Shown in pieces: positions 34,794-43,410 of a DNA stretch of 64,000 bases. Location of the stretch: contig OZ245818.1 of assembly GCA_965228435.1 (NCBI GenBank), forward strand, positions 5,704,001 to 5,768,000, in the 5' to 3' direction. Origin of the DNA: Hoeflea_A sp965228435 (lineage in GTDB: Bacteria; Pseudomonadota; Alphaproteobacteria; Rhizobiales; Rhizobiaceae). Positions within the stretch are counted from its first letter, which is position 1. Each line of letters begins with the position of its first letter. The notes under the pieces were generated by a model. It did not search any database, had not been told where the DNA came from, and saw only the letters and a program-made list of their open reading frames with translations. The position numbers were made by a program, and so were the translations under genes.

Positions 34794-35972
34794 ATGCCCG
34801 AGATCGTGACCGCCGGCTTCCTGCCTCTGACAGACAGTTCGCTTCTCATTGCGGCAAAGGAGTGCGGGTTCGCCGAGGAGGAGGGCATCGCGCTCGATCT
34901 CATTCGCGAGACCTCCTGGGCCAATATTCGTGATCGCATTGCTGTCGGCCACTTTCAGGCGGCCCATATGCTGGCACCAATGCCCATTGCCAGCAATCTT
35001 GGCCTGACGCCCTTGAACCTGCCTTTGATCGCGCCGATGGCGCTCGGCCTTGGTGGCAATGCCATCACGGTCAGCGCCGAGCTGTGGGGTGCGATGACCG
35101 ATGCCGGCGCCGGTGATGTGCGCGATCCAAAATCCGCGGGACATGCGCTGTGCAGTGTCATTGCCGAACGGCGGCAGGCGGGCTTGAATCCGCTGCAATT
35201 CGGGGTGGTACATCCGCATTCCGGGCATAACTTTGAACTGCGCTACTGGCTTGCAGCGTGCGGAATCGATCCGGAACGTGATGTCGAAATCGTCATCGTG
35301 CCGCCGCCACTGATGGCAGATGCCCTTTCAACGCAGGGGATCGATGGCTTCTGTGTCGGGGAGCCATGGAATTCGGTTGCCGTGGCGGCAGGCGACGGTC
35401 GGATTGCCACCGTGAAGGCGGCAATCTGGAAAAACAGTCCTGAGAAAGTTCTGGGCGTTCGCGCCGATTGGGCGGATGCCAATCCCGAAAGCCTCTCCCG
35501 GTTGGTGAGAGCGCTATACCGGGCCGCGCAGTGGTGCGGCATGCCCGGCAACGCGCCCGACCTGGCGGGGTTGCTGGCGCAACCTGAATACCTCGGACAG
35601 AGAAAGTTCCTGATTGCCAAGGCACTCGAAGGTGCAGTCGATGTCGGCCCGCAACTCACCGAGCGCATGGCCGACTTTTTCGTACCCTTTGATGAACATG
35701 CTACCTTCCCGTGGAAGAGCCACGCACTCTGGTTCTACAGTCAGATGGTGCGATGGGGTCAGGTCAAGCATGATCCCGAACACCTTTCAAAGGTGTGGTC
35801 GAGTTACCGTCCGGATCTCTATCGCCACGCATTGGAACCAATGTCTGTCGATCTTCCGGAAGCAGACACCAAGATCGAGGGCCAGCCTCAAGGCGGTTTC
35901 TTCGACCGACGCGTGTTCGACCCCCAACAGGTCGAATCCTATCTTGCAAGTCAGCGGGATTCCCATCGCTAA
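34794..35972 (+). CDS. nasS: NasS, cytoplasmic nitrate/nitrite sensor
   Basis: A 392-residue homologue of the nitrate-binding protein NrtA (GFLPLTDSSLLIAAKECGF, HPHSGHNFELRYWLAACGI, GFCVGEPWNSVAV) but with no signal peptide, which separates the sensor NasS from transporter NrtA. It sequesters NasT until nitrate or nitrite binds. It lies ten bases after nasT with AGGA before its ATG, so the two are co-expressed. Confidence 0.9.
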   Translation: MPEIVTAGFLPLTDSSLLIAAKECGFAEEEGIALDLIRETSWANIRDRIAVGHFQAAHMLAPMPIASNLGLTPLNLPLIAPMALGLGGNAITVSAELWGAMTDAGAGDVRDPKSAGHALCSVIAERRQAGLNPLQFGVVHPHSGHNFELRYWLAACGIDPERDVEIVIVPPPLMADALSTQGIDGFCVGEPWNSVAVAAGDGRIATVKAAIWKNSPEKVLGVRADWADANPESLSRLVRALYRAAQWCGMPGNAPDLAGLLAQPEYLGQRKFLIAKALEGAVDVGPQLTERMADFFVPFDEHATFPWKSHALWFYSQMVRWGQVKHDPEHLSKVWSSYRPDLYRHALEPMSVDLPEADTKIEGQPQGGFFDRRVFDPQQVESYLASQRDSHR

Positions 35973-36119
35973 TTGCGCGGCATCATTCTGTTGCGTTGCA
36001 CAAATTTTGGCCGAATCGGTTGAAACGTGATCAGCAATTTGCTGTTCCAAGCGGCGCAAGATTGAGGGCAATTCTGATAATTATCTGAATTTAATGGATA
36101 ATTTCTGTCAGAGAGAATC

Positions 36120-36135
36120 TGGCACGCGACTTGCA
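36120..36135 (+). promoter_or_regulatory. Sigma-54 promoter of the nrtABC-nirBD-nasA-cysG operon
   Basis: TGGCACGCGACTTGCA has the invariant GG (36121-36122) and GC (36133-36134) ten bases apart, an almost perfect -24/-12 match. Transcription should start near 36146, two bases before the leader hairpins. A partial NtrC-like site (TGCAC at 35997-36001 with TTGG at 36007-36010) lies about 120 bases upstream, consistent with general nitrogen control. Confidence 0.88.
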
Positions 36136-36147
36136 TTTTAAGGGGCA

Positions 36148-36189
36148 GGTCCAGAGGGGACCATATACCGGCGTCCAAAGGCGGGCGCC
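36148..36189 (+). promoter_or_regulatory. Two-hairpin ANTAR (NasT) target in nas leader
   Basis: Hairpin 1: GGTCC (36148-36152) pairs with GGACC (36158-36162) around AGAGG. Hairpin 2: GGCGTCC (36170-36176) pairs with GGGCGCC (36183-36189) with one G-U pair around the hexaloop AAAGGC. Both loops have A at position 1 and G at position 4, the hallmark of ANTAR targets; the first loop is five bases as I fold it. Linker of seven bases. Directly upstream of an intrinsic terminator. Confidence 0.8.
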
Positions 36190-36190
36190 A

Positions 36191-36261
36191 TGGCAACGCT
36201 GCCAGCCGTACACGCACCAGAATCGGAGCAACCGATCGCGTGTCCGGCTGGCAGTTTTTTT
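36191..36261 (+). terminator. Leader attenuator: intrinsic terminator with competing antiterminator helix
   Basis: CTGCCAGCC (36199-36207) pairs with GGCTGGCAG (36246-36254), reinforced by ACACGC (36210-36215) with GCGTGT (36238-36243) and ATCGG/CCGAT inside, followed by seven T residues (36255-36261). A small helix, TGGCA (36191-36195) with TGCCA (36200-36204), would occupy the left terminator arm, giving a mutually exclusive antiterminated form. It lies 45 bases before the nrtA start. Confidence 0.9.
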
Positions 36262-36306
36262 GGTCTATCGGTGCGGATCTCCCGCCGCACCTGCGGAGAA
36301 AGAAGA

Positions 36307-37704
36307 ATGAAAACATCCACCAAATGGCAGGCAGTGCAGAAGCTGGTCGGAAGCGGACTGCTGATATGGTCGACACTTGGATTTCAGGCGGCTCAGGCCG
36401 AAATGCTCGATGTCGAGAAGGACGAGCTGAAATTCGGGTTTATCAAGCTGACCGATATGGCGCCGCTCGCGGTCGCCAAGGAACTCGGTTATTTCGAGGA
36501 CGAGGGGCTCTTCGTCACGCTGGAACCGCAGGCCAACTGGAAGGTGCTGCTCGACCGGGTCATCACCGGCGAACTCGATGGGGCTCATATGCTTGCCGGC
36601 CAGCCGCTGGCCGCAACAATCGGCTTCGGTACCAAAGCGCATATCGTCACGCCCTTTTCGATGGATCTCAATGGCAACGGCATCACGGTCTCCAACGAGA
36701 TCTGGGCCCTGATGAAGCCGAACATCCCGGTTGGCGACGACGGAAAGCCGGTGCATCCGATCAAGGCCGATGCGCTCAAGCCGGTTGTCGATTCCTTCAT
36801 CGATGAGGGCCGGCCGTTCAACATGGGCATGGTCTTCCCCGTTTCCACCCACAATTACGAGCTGCGCTATTGGCTTGCATCCGGTGGCATCCACCCAGGC
36901 TTCTATTCGCCCACCGACGTGTCCGGCCAGATTCAGGCTGAAGCTCTGCTGTCGGTGACGCCGCCTCCGCAGATGCCGGCAACGCTCGAAGCGGGCACGA
37001 TTTACGGCTACTGCGTCGGTGAGCCATGGAACCAGCAGGCCGTGTTCAAGGGGATCGGAGTACCGGTCATCACCGACTACGAAATCTGGAAGAACAATCC
37101 AGAAAAGGTGTTCGGACTGACCAAGGAGTTTACGGAGGAATACCCGAACACCACGCTTGCCATCACCAAAGCGCTGATCCGCGCGGCCAAATGGCTTGAC
37201 GAAAACGACAACGCCAATCGTCAGGAAGCCGTCGAGATCCTGGCCCGGTCCGAATATGTCGGTGCCGACGCAGAGGTGATCGCGAACTCGATGACAGGAA
37301 CGTTCGAATACGAAAAGGGCGACAAGCGGTCGGTTCCGGACTTCAACGTTTTCTACCGCTACTACGCGACCTATCCCTTCTACTCTGACGCCATCTGGTA
37401 CCTCACCCAAATGCGTCGCTGGGGCCAGATCGCCGATCACAAGGATGATGGCTGGTATCACGAGGTTGCGAAAACCGTCTATCGTCCGGACATCTATCTC
37501 GTGGCCGCGCGCCACCTCGTCGACGAGGGCTTGGTCGACGAAGCCGATTTCCCATGGGACACGGATGGTTATCGCGAACCGACGTCGGAATTCCTCGATG
37601 GCATGACCTATGACGGTCGTCAGCCAAACGCCTATATCGACGGGTTTTCCATCGGCCTGAAAACCGGTCAGCAGATCGAAAGCAACGAAGTCGTTGGTGG
37701 CTGA
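36307..37704 (+). CDS. nrtA: Nitrate ABC transporter, substrate-binding protein
   Basis: A 465-residue NrtA/CmpA-family binding protein. A signal peptide covers residues 1-31 (ending QAAQA before EM); KFGFIKLTDMAPLAVAKELGYFEDEGL, FPVSTHNYELRYWL and GYCVGEPWNQQAV are family landmarks. It binds nitrate in the periplasm. The true start is the ATG at 36307 with GGAGAAAGAAGA before it; codons further upstream lie inside the attenuator leader. First gene of the assimilation operon. Confidence 0.93.
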   Translation: MKTSTKWQAVQKLVGSGLLIWSTLGFQAAQAEMLDVEKDELKFGFIKLTDMAPLAVAKELGYFEDEGLFVTLEPQANWKVLLDRVITGELDGAHMLAGQPLAATIGFGTKAHIVTPFSMDLNGNGITVSNEIWALMKPNIPVGDDGKPVHPIKADALKPVVDSFIDEGRPFNMGMVFPVSTHNYELRYWLASGGIHPGFYSPTDVSGQIQAEALLSVTPPPQMPATLEAGTIYGYCVGEPWNQQAVFKGIGVPVITDYEIWKNNPEKVFGLTKEFTEEYPNTTLAITKALIRAAKWLDENDNANRQEAVEILARSEYVGADAEVIANSMTGTFEYEKGDKRSVPDFNVFYRYYATYPFYSDAIWYLTQMRRWGQIADHKDDGWYHEVAKTVYRPDIYLVAARHLVDEGLVDEADFPWDTDGYREPTSEFLDGMTYDGRQPNAYIDGFSIGLKTGQQIESNEVVGG

Positions 37705-37715
37705 CGGCACAAATA

Positions 37716-37736
37716 CGGCCGGCTCAACGCCGGCCG
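37716..37736 (+). promoter_or_regulatory. Hairpin between nrtA and nrtB
   Basis: Arms CGGCCGGC (37716-37723) and GCCGGCCG (37729-37736) enclose the loop TCAAC. No T-tract follows. It probably stabilises the nrtA message or reduces downstream expression. Confidence 0.65.
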
Positions 37737-37772
37737 TTCTCATCACAGTTCAACATTCGGGGATTTGAACCC

Positions 37773-38852
37773 ATGGCAAATGCGAGCGATGCGCTGGGCG
37801 CATCAGGTGAAAACCAGCGGCGCGAAAAGCTCTTTTCGGCCATCAACCGGGCAAGTGGCTGGCTTGATGCGCTCGGCCTGACATTCCTGGTGCCGTTACT
37901 CAAGATCGCTGCCGGAGACGACCCGCGCGAGCAACTGTCGGAACTCAAGAGACTCCTTTTGTTTCCGCTTCTGGGCATCGGCCTCTTTTTGGCGGCCTGG
38001 GCCATTCTGGCTCCTCAGGTGCACACGTCGCTCGGCGCCATACCCGGGCCGGCCCAGGTGTTCGACCAGGCCCTCAATCTGTTGGACGATCACCGCGCGG
38101 AACGCGAAAAGGCTGTTGCGTTTTACGAACGGCAGGAAAAACGCAACGCCAAGCTGATCGCCGAGGGCAAGGCCGACAAGGTCAAGCATCGCAAGTACAC
38201 CGGCAAGCCGACTTATCTCGACCAGATCGTCACCTCACTGTTCACGGTGGGACTGGGATTTGTCATCGCAACGGTTCTTGCGGTTCCATTGGGCATTGCG
38301 TCGGGCCTTTCGAAGGCGGTTAATGGCGCCATCAATCCGTTGATCCAGATCTTCAAACCGGTATCACCGCTGGCCTGGCTGCCGATCGTGACCATGGTGG
38401 TGTCAGCGCTTTACGTCGATCCAGGTGATCTGTTGCCGAAATCATTGGTCATCTCGGCGGTGACCGTGACGCTTTGCTCGCTCTGGCCGACCTTGATCAA
38501 CACGGCGCTCGGCGTGGCCTCTGTGGACAAGGACCTGATGAATGTCGGGCGGGTGCTGCAACTGCCAACGGCAAAAACCGTGACCAAGTTGGTCCTGCCG
38601 TCCGCACTGCCGTTGATCTTCACAGGCCTCAGGCTGTCTCTCGGCGTTGGCTGGATGGTGCTGATCGCTGCCGAAATGCTGGCTCAGAACCCGGGACTCG
38701 GGAAGTTCGTCTGGGATGAGTTCCAGAACGGTTCCTCACAGTCGCTTGCCAAGATCATGGTGGCGGTGCTGACCATCGGCTTGATCGGCTTCATGCTGGA
38801 TCGACTGATGTATGCACTGCAGCGCGCCTTTACCTTCTCGGCCAACCGGTGA
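37773..38852 (+). CDS. nrtB: Nitrate ABC transporter, permease
   Basis: A 359-residue BPD_transp_1 permease of the NrtB type. Residues 1-60 are a cytoplasmic extension; the first membrane segment (LLLFPLLGIGLFLAAWAIL) is followed by a charged insert (ALNLLDDHRAEREKAVAFYERQ) and then five to six segments with the coupling-loop region KTVTKLVLPSALPLIFTGLRLSLG. It channels nitrate across the inner membrane together with the fused ATPase downstream. Confidence 0.9.
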   Translation: MANASDALGASGENQRREKLFSAINRASGWLDALGLTFLVPLLKIAAGDDPREQLSELKRLLLFPLLGIGLFLAAWAILAPQVHTSLGAIPGPAQVFDQALNLLDDHRAEREKAVAFYERQEKRNAKLIAEGKADKVKHRKYTGKPTYLDQIVTSLFTVGLGFVIATVLAVPLGIASGLSKAVNGAINPLIQIFKPVSPLAWLPIVTMVVSALYVDPGDLLPKSLVISAVTVTLCSLWPTLINTALGVASVDKDLMNVGRVLQLPTAKTVTKLVLPSALPLIFTGLRLSLGVGWMVLIAAEMLAQNPGLGKFVWDEFQNGSSQSLAKIMVAVLTIGLIGFMLDRLMYALQRAFTFSANR

Positions 38853-38862
38853 GGGCAAACCC

Positions 38863-40611
38863 ATGAGCATTCTCGAGATCACCGATTTGTCGAAGCACTA
38901 CGGAGAGGGGCGCAATCGCACCCAAGTGCTGTCGGACATCAACCTCAAGGTCGAGGATGGCGAGTTTATCGCCATCGTCGGATTTTCGGGGTCGGGCAAG
39001 ACCACCCTGATTTCAGCGCTAGCCGGCCTCATCGAAGCCGACCGCGGTGGCGTCATCTTCCGCGGCAAGGAAATCGACGGACCGGGACCTGAACGTGGCG
39101 TTGTGTTTCAGTCCTATTCGCTGATGCCGTGGCTGTCGGTCACCGGCAACGTTGCCCTCGCGGTCGACAGCGTCTTCAAGGCGAAACCCAAGGCGGAACG
39201 GGCCGCATTGATCGACAAGACGATCGAGATGGTGGGCCTGGCCCACGCGCGCGACCGCAAGCCGGCGGAGTTGTCCGGCGGCATGCGTCAGCGTGTGGCC
39301 GTTGCGCGCGCGCTGGCAATGCAGCCGGACGTTCTGCTCATGGACGAGCCGCTGTCGGCGCTTGACGCGCTGACCCGATCGAAGCTGCAGGACGAGTTCG
39401 CTCGGATATCGCAGTCAGAGAAGAAGACCATTGTGCTGGTCACCAACGACGTCGATGAGGCGCTGCTGCTGGCGGATCGGATCATTCCGCTCACGCCGGG
39501 ACCGGACGCCACGCTCGGGCCGGAGTTCAAGGTCGATCTGCCGCGGCCGCGGGATCGCGCCGGTCTCAATCAGAATGAGACCTTCATCCAGCTGCGCGCG
39601 GCCATCACCGATTACCTGATGACCATCGGGGCCGAGCGCGGAGCGGACCTGGAAACGGATATCCGGTTGCCCAATGTCGTGCCGATCACCCAGCAGGATT
39701 CGTTGCCCGAGGCCTATGTGGATGCGGCCACCAGCCCGCGGGAGGACAGGTTTGTCGAATTCAGCCGGGTATCGAAGGTCTATCCGACACCGAAAGGCCC
39801 ACTGACGGTTGTCGAAGGCTTCGATCTCAAGATGAAGAAGGGCGAATTCATAACGCTGATCGGTCATTCGGGCTGCGGCAAATCGACGGTTCTGTCGATG
39901 GTGGCCGGGCTCAACAAGATCAGCGACGGAGCAATCGTTCTGGACGGCAAGCATGTCACCGATGCAGGGCCGGACCGGGCCGTTGTGTTCCAGGCCCCCT
40001 CGCTGATGCCATGGCTGACGGCCTACGACAATGTGGCACTTGGGGCCGATCGCGTCTATCCGAAGGCCTCGGCGGCTGAGCGTAGGGATATTGTCGAATA
40101 TTACCTTTCGCGGGTCGGCCTGGCCGATGCCATGCAAAAGCCCGCGTCTGATCTCTCCAACGGAATGAAGCAACGGGTGGGCATCGCCAGGGCGTTTGCG
40201 TTGTCGCCGAAGCTGCTTTTGCTCGATGAGCCGTTCGGCATGCTCGACTCGCTGACCCGGTGGGAACTGCAGGACGTTCTCATGGAGATCTGGTCGCGCA
40301 CCCAGGTCACTGCGATTTGCGTTACCCATGATGTCGATGAAGCGATCCTGCTGGCCGACCGTGTCGTGATGATGTCGAACGGCCCGAATGCCCGCATCGG
40401 CAACATCATGGATGTCGACCTGCCGCGTCCGCGTTCGCGCAAGGACCTGCTCGCCCACCCCGACTACTACGCTTACCGCGAAGAACTTCTCGAGTTTCTG
40501 GAAGCTTATGAGGGCGGCGCCAATCCGTCACCGGAAATGCTCGAGTCCATCAAGCAAAAACGCGCTGCTCGAATGGGCAGCGCCAAACCGCAAATCGAGG
40601 CTGCGGAGTGA
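38863..40611 (+). CDS. nrtC: Nitrate ABC transporter, tandem ATP-binding protein (NrtC/NrtD fusion)
   Basis: A 582-residue protein with two complete ABC domains. Domain 1 (about residues 1-260): Walker A GFSGSGKTT, signature LSGGMRQRVAVARA, Walker B VLLMDEPLSALD. Domain 2 (about 295-540): GHSGCGKST, LSNGMKQRVGIARA, LLLLDEPFGMLD; the Asn in the second signature is usual for NrtD. Both nucleotide-binding halves of the transporter therefore sit on one chain. No C-terminal NrtA-like domain, unlike cyanobacterial NrtC. The ATG at 38863 follows GAGGGCAAACCC. Confidence 0.9.
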   Translation: MSILEITDLSKHYGEGRNRTQVLSDINLKVEDGEFIAIVGFSGSGKTTLISALAGLIEADRGGVIFRGKEIDGPGPERGVVFQSYSLMPWLSVTGNVALAVDSVFKAKPKAERAALIDKTIEMVGLAHARDRKPAELSGGMRQRVAVARALAMQPDVLLMDEPLSALDALTRSKLQDEFARISQSEKKTIVLVTNDVDEALLLADRIIPLTPGPDATLGPEFKVDLPRPRDRAGLNQNETFIQLRAAITDYLMTIGAERGADLETDIRLPNVVPITQQDSLPEAYVDAATSPREDRFVEFSRVSKVYPTPKGPLTVVEGFDLKMKKGEFITLIGHSGCGKSTVLSMVAGLNKISDGAIVLDGKHVTDAGPDRAVVFQAPSLMPWLTAYDNVALGADRVYPKASAAERRDIVEYYLSRVGLADAMQKPASDLSNGMKQRVGIARAFALSPKLLLLDEPFGMLDSLTRWELQDVLMEIWSRTQVTAICVTHDVDEAILLADRVVMMSNGPNARIGNIMDVDLPRPRSRKDLLAHPDYYAYREELLEFLEAYEGGANPSPEMLESIKQKRAARMGSAKPQIEAAE

Positions 40612-40615
40612 AATC

Positions 40616-43069
40616 ATGAATGAGAAGCCAAAACTGGTGATCATCGGCAACGGCATGGCGCCCGGGCGCATGCTGGAGCATCTGTGCGATGCCAGACCGG
40701 ATGCCTATGACGTCACCATTTTCAATGCCGAACCGCGGGTCAACTACAATCGCCTGATGCTTTCCCCGGTCCTTTCGGGAGAGAAGCAATATGAAGATAT
40801 CATTACCCATTCGGATGGCTGGTACGCCGAGCGTGGCATCACGCTGCACAAGGCATCACCCGTTGCTGAAATCGACCGTGACGCAAAGACCGTATCGTCC
40901 GCAAACGGCATCAGTGCCAGCTACGACACCCTTGTTGTCGCCACTGGATCCAGCCCGTTCATCGTGCCACTTCCGGGGCACGAACTCGAAGGCGTTCTGA
41001 CTTATCGCGACCTGGATGATGTCGAAAGAATGCTGAGTGCGGCGAGTTGCGGGGGACGCGCCGTCGTGATCGGCGGCGGCTTGCTCGGACTGGAGGCGGC
41101 TGCCGGCCTCAGGGAGCGCGGCATGGATGTGACCGTTCTGCATCTGATGCCGACACTGATGGAGCGGCAGCTCGATCCTGCGGCCGGCCATTTGCTGGAG
41201 ACGGCCTTTGCCGATCGCGGCGTCGATGTGATTACCAAGGCCAATACCCAGGAGATCCTAGGCGAAGGTGGCCGGGTAAAGAGCGTGCGCCTCGACGACG
41301 GAACCGAGATCGAAGCCGCTATCGTTGTCATGGCCGTCGGTATTCGACCCTCGACCGGGTTGGCGAAGGAGGTCGGGTTGGACGTCAATCGCGGCATCAT
41401 CGTCGGCGACGATATGCGCACCTCCGACCCGGACATCTTTGCGCTTGGTGAGTGTGTCGAACACCGTGGCCATTGCTACGGTTTGGTGGCGCCGCTCTAC
41501 GAGATGGCAAAGGTGCTCGCCGATCAGCTTTGCGGCGGCGACGCGACCTATACCGGGTCGGTGACTGCGACGAAACTCAAAGTAACCGGGATCGATCTCT
41601 ACTCCGCCGGTGATTTTGCCGATAGCGATGACCGGCAGGAGATTGTCCTGCGCGATGCCACAGCGGGCATCTACAAGCGTCTGGTGCTGAAGGACGATCG
41701 CATTGTCGGCGCGGTTCTCTATGGCGAGACGAGCGACGGGCCATGGTTCTTCGACCTGCTGAAGAAGCAGGCGGACATTTCGGAGATGCGCGAATCGCTG
41801 ATCTTCGGTCAGGCCTATCAGGGGGGTGCCCAACTGGACCCTATGGCGGCCGTTGCAGCCTTGCCGGATGATGCGGAAATCTGCGGCTGCAACGGCATTT
41901 GCAAATCGACGATCGTCGATACCATTAATCAGAAAAAGCTGACGGGGCTGGAGGACGTCAGGGCGCACACCAAGGCGTCGGCATCCTGTGGTACCTGCAC
42001 TGGCCTTGTCGAACAGCTGATGGCTCTGACGTTGGGGGATGCCTACAATCCGGCCGCCGTCCAACCAATGTGCGGCTGTACCGACCTCGGGCATGACGAC
42101 GTGCGCCGTCTCATCAAGGCAAAGGAACTCAAGACCATTCCGGCTGTCATGCAGGCATTGGAGTGGAAGACTTCCTGCGGCTGCGCCAAATGCCGACCGG
42201 CCCTCAACTATTACCTGGTCTGCGATTGGCCGGATGAATATGCCGATGACTACCAGTCGCGGTTCGTCAATGAGCGCGTGCACGCCAATATCCAGAAGGA
42301 TGGCACCTATTCGGTGGTCCCGCGCATGTGGGGCGGCAATACGTCCGCGGCCGAATTGAGGGCCATCGCCGATGTCGTCGACAAATACGATATTCCAACG
42401 GTCAAGGTGACCGGCGGTCAACGCATCGACATGCTCGGGATCCGCAAGGACGACCTTCCCGGCGTATGGGCAGATCTGGGAAAAGCCGGCTTCGTTTCCG
42501 GTCATGCCTACGCAAAGGGGTTGCGGACCGTCAAAACCTGCGTCGGAAACGATTGGTGTCGGTTCGGTACGCAGGACTCGACCGGGCTTGGCATTCGCAT
42601 CGAAAGGTTCATGTGGGGGTCGTGGACACCCGCCAAAGTCAAAATGGCGGTCTCCGGTTGTCCGAGAAACTGCGCCGAAGCCACCTGCAAGGATGTCGGC
42701 ATCATCTGTGTTGATTCCGGTTTTGAAATCCATTTCGCCGGCGCCGCCGGGCTCGACATCAAGGGTACCGAAGTGCTCGGGCTGGTCCACACCGAAGACG
42801 AGGCTTTGGAGCATGTCGTGGCTCTGGTCCAGATGTACCGGGAGCAGGGGCGTTATCTCGAGCGCATCTACAAATGGGCGCGGCGCATCGGATATGACGA
42901 AGTTCGCCGACAGATCCTGGAAGACCCGGGCCGGCGCAAGGCTTACTTCGATCGCTTCGTGTTCTCACAGCGATTTGCGCAAGTCGATCCGTGGGCGGAA
43001 CGGGCCTCCGGCAAGGACAGCCACGAATTCAATCCCATAACCACCTTGCCTTTGGAGGCTGCGGAATGA
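40616..43069 (+). CDS. nirB: Assimilatory nitrite reductase, large subunit
   Basis: An 817-residue NAD(P)H nitrite reductase. Residues 1 to about 400 are the FAD/NAD domain (VIIGNGMAPGRMLEHL, VVIGGGLLGLEAAAGL). Next come BFD-type [2Fe-2S] cysteines (CGCNGICKSTIVD, CGTCTGLVEQL) and the siroheme/[4Fe-4S] ligands TCVGNDWCRFGTQDS and CPRNCAEATCKDVG. It reduces nitrite to ammonium in the cytoplasm. The ATG at 40616 has GCGGAG eight bases upstream; it overlaps nirD by ATGA. Confidence 0.95.
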   Translation: MNEKPKLVIIGNGMAPGRMLEHLCDARPDAYDVTIFNAEPRVNYNRLMLSPVLSGEKQYEDIITHSDGWYAERGITLHKASPVAEIDRDAKTVSSANGISASYDTLVVATGSSPFIVPLPGHELEGVLTYRDLDDVERMLSAASCGGRAVVIGGGLLGLEAAAGLRERGMDVTVLHLMPTLMERQLDPAAGHLLETAFADRGVDVITKANTQEILGEGGRVKSVRLDDGTEIEAAIVVMAVGIRPSTGLAKEVGLDVNRGIIVGDDMRTSDPDIFALGECVEHRGHCYGLVAPLYEMAKVLADQLCGGDATYTGSVTATKLKVTGIDLYSAGDFADSDDRQEIVLRDATAGIYKRLVLKDDRIVGAVLYGETSDGPWFFDLLKKQADISEMRESLIFGQAYQGGAQLDPMAAVAALPDDAEICGCNGICKSTIVDTINQKKLTGLEDVRAHTKASASCGTCTGLVEQLMALTLGDAYNPAAVQPMCGCTDLGHDDVRRLIKAKELKTIPAVMQALEWKTSCGCAKCRPALNYYLVCDWPDEYADDYQSRFVNERVHANIQKDGTYSVVPRMWGGNTSAAELRAIADVVDKYDIPTVKVTGGQRIDMLGIRKDDLPGVWADLGKAGFVSGHAYAKGLRTVKTCVGNDWCRFGTQDSTGLGIRIERFMWGSWTPAKVKMAVSGCPRNCAEATCKDVGIICVDSGFEIHFAGAAGLDIKGTEVLGLVHTEDEALEHVVALVQMYREQGRYLERIYKWARRIGYDEVRRQILEDPGRRKAYFDRFVFSQRFAQVDPWAERASGKDSHEFNPITTLPLEAAE

Positions 43070-43410
43070 ATGTCATGACGCCGCACTGGATCGAGATCGG
43101 CACGCTCGACGATATCCCCAGACGAGGGGCGCGTTGCGTTCGCAATGGCCCCATGACGATTGCCGTCTTTCGCACTGATGACGACAAGGTCTTTGCCCTG
43201 GAGGATCGCTGTCCACACAAGCAGGGACCGTTGAGCCAGGGCATTGTTCATGACGGCTGCGTAACCTGTCCCTTGCACAACTGGGTTATCTCTCTAGAAT
43301 CCGGCGCGGCCCAAGGCGCTGATGAAGGGGTCGCCGCAACCTATCCATGTCGATTGGAGGGGGACCGGGTGATGCTGCGTCTGACGCCGCACCGCTCGGT
43401 CGATGGATGA
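43066..43410 (+). CDS. nirD: Assimilatory nitrite reductase, small subunit
   Basis: A 114-residue Rieske-like NirD. The segment CPHKQGPLSQGIVHDGCVTCPLHNW holds a CxH...CxxH pattern of a Rieske [2Fe-2S] site, present here although many NirD proteins have lost it. It partners NirB. The start overlaps the nirB stop; the stop directly abuts the nasA ATG. Confidence 0.92.
   Translation: MNVMTPHWIEIGTLDDIPRRGARCVRNGPMTIAVFRTDDDKVFALEDRCPHKQGPLSQGIVHDGCVTCPLHNWVISLESGAAQGADEGVAATYPCRLEGDRVMLRLTPHRSVDG

Noticed and set aside
36265..37746. 493-codon open frame on the minus strand across nrtA
   Set aside because: It is antisense to nrtA, which has a signal peptide, family motifs and ribosome-binding site. 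The antisense product has no family character and arises from GC-rich codon bias.
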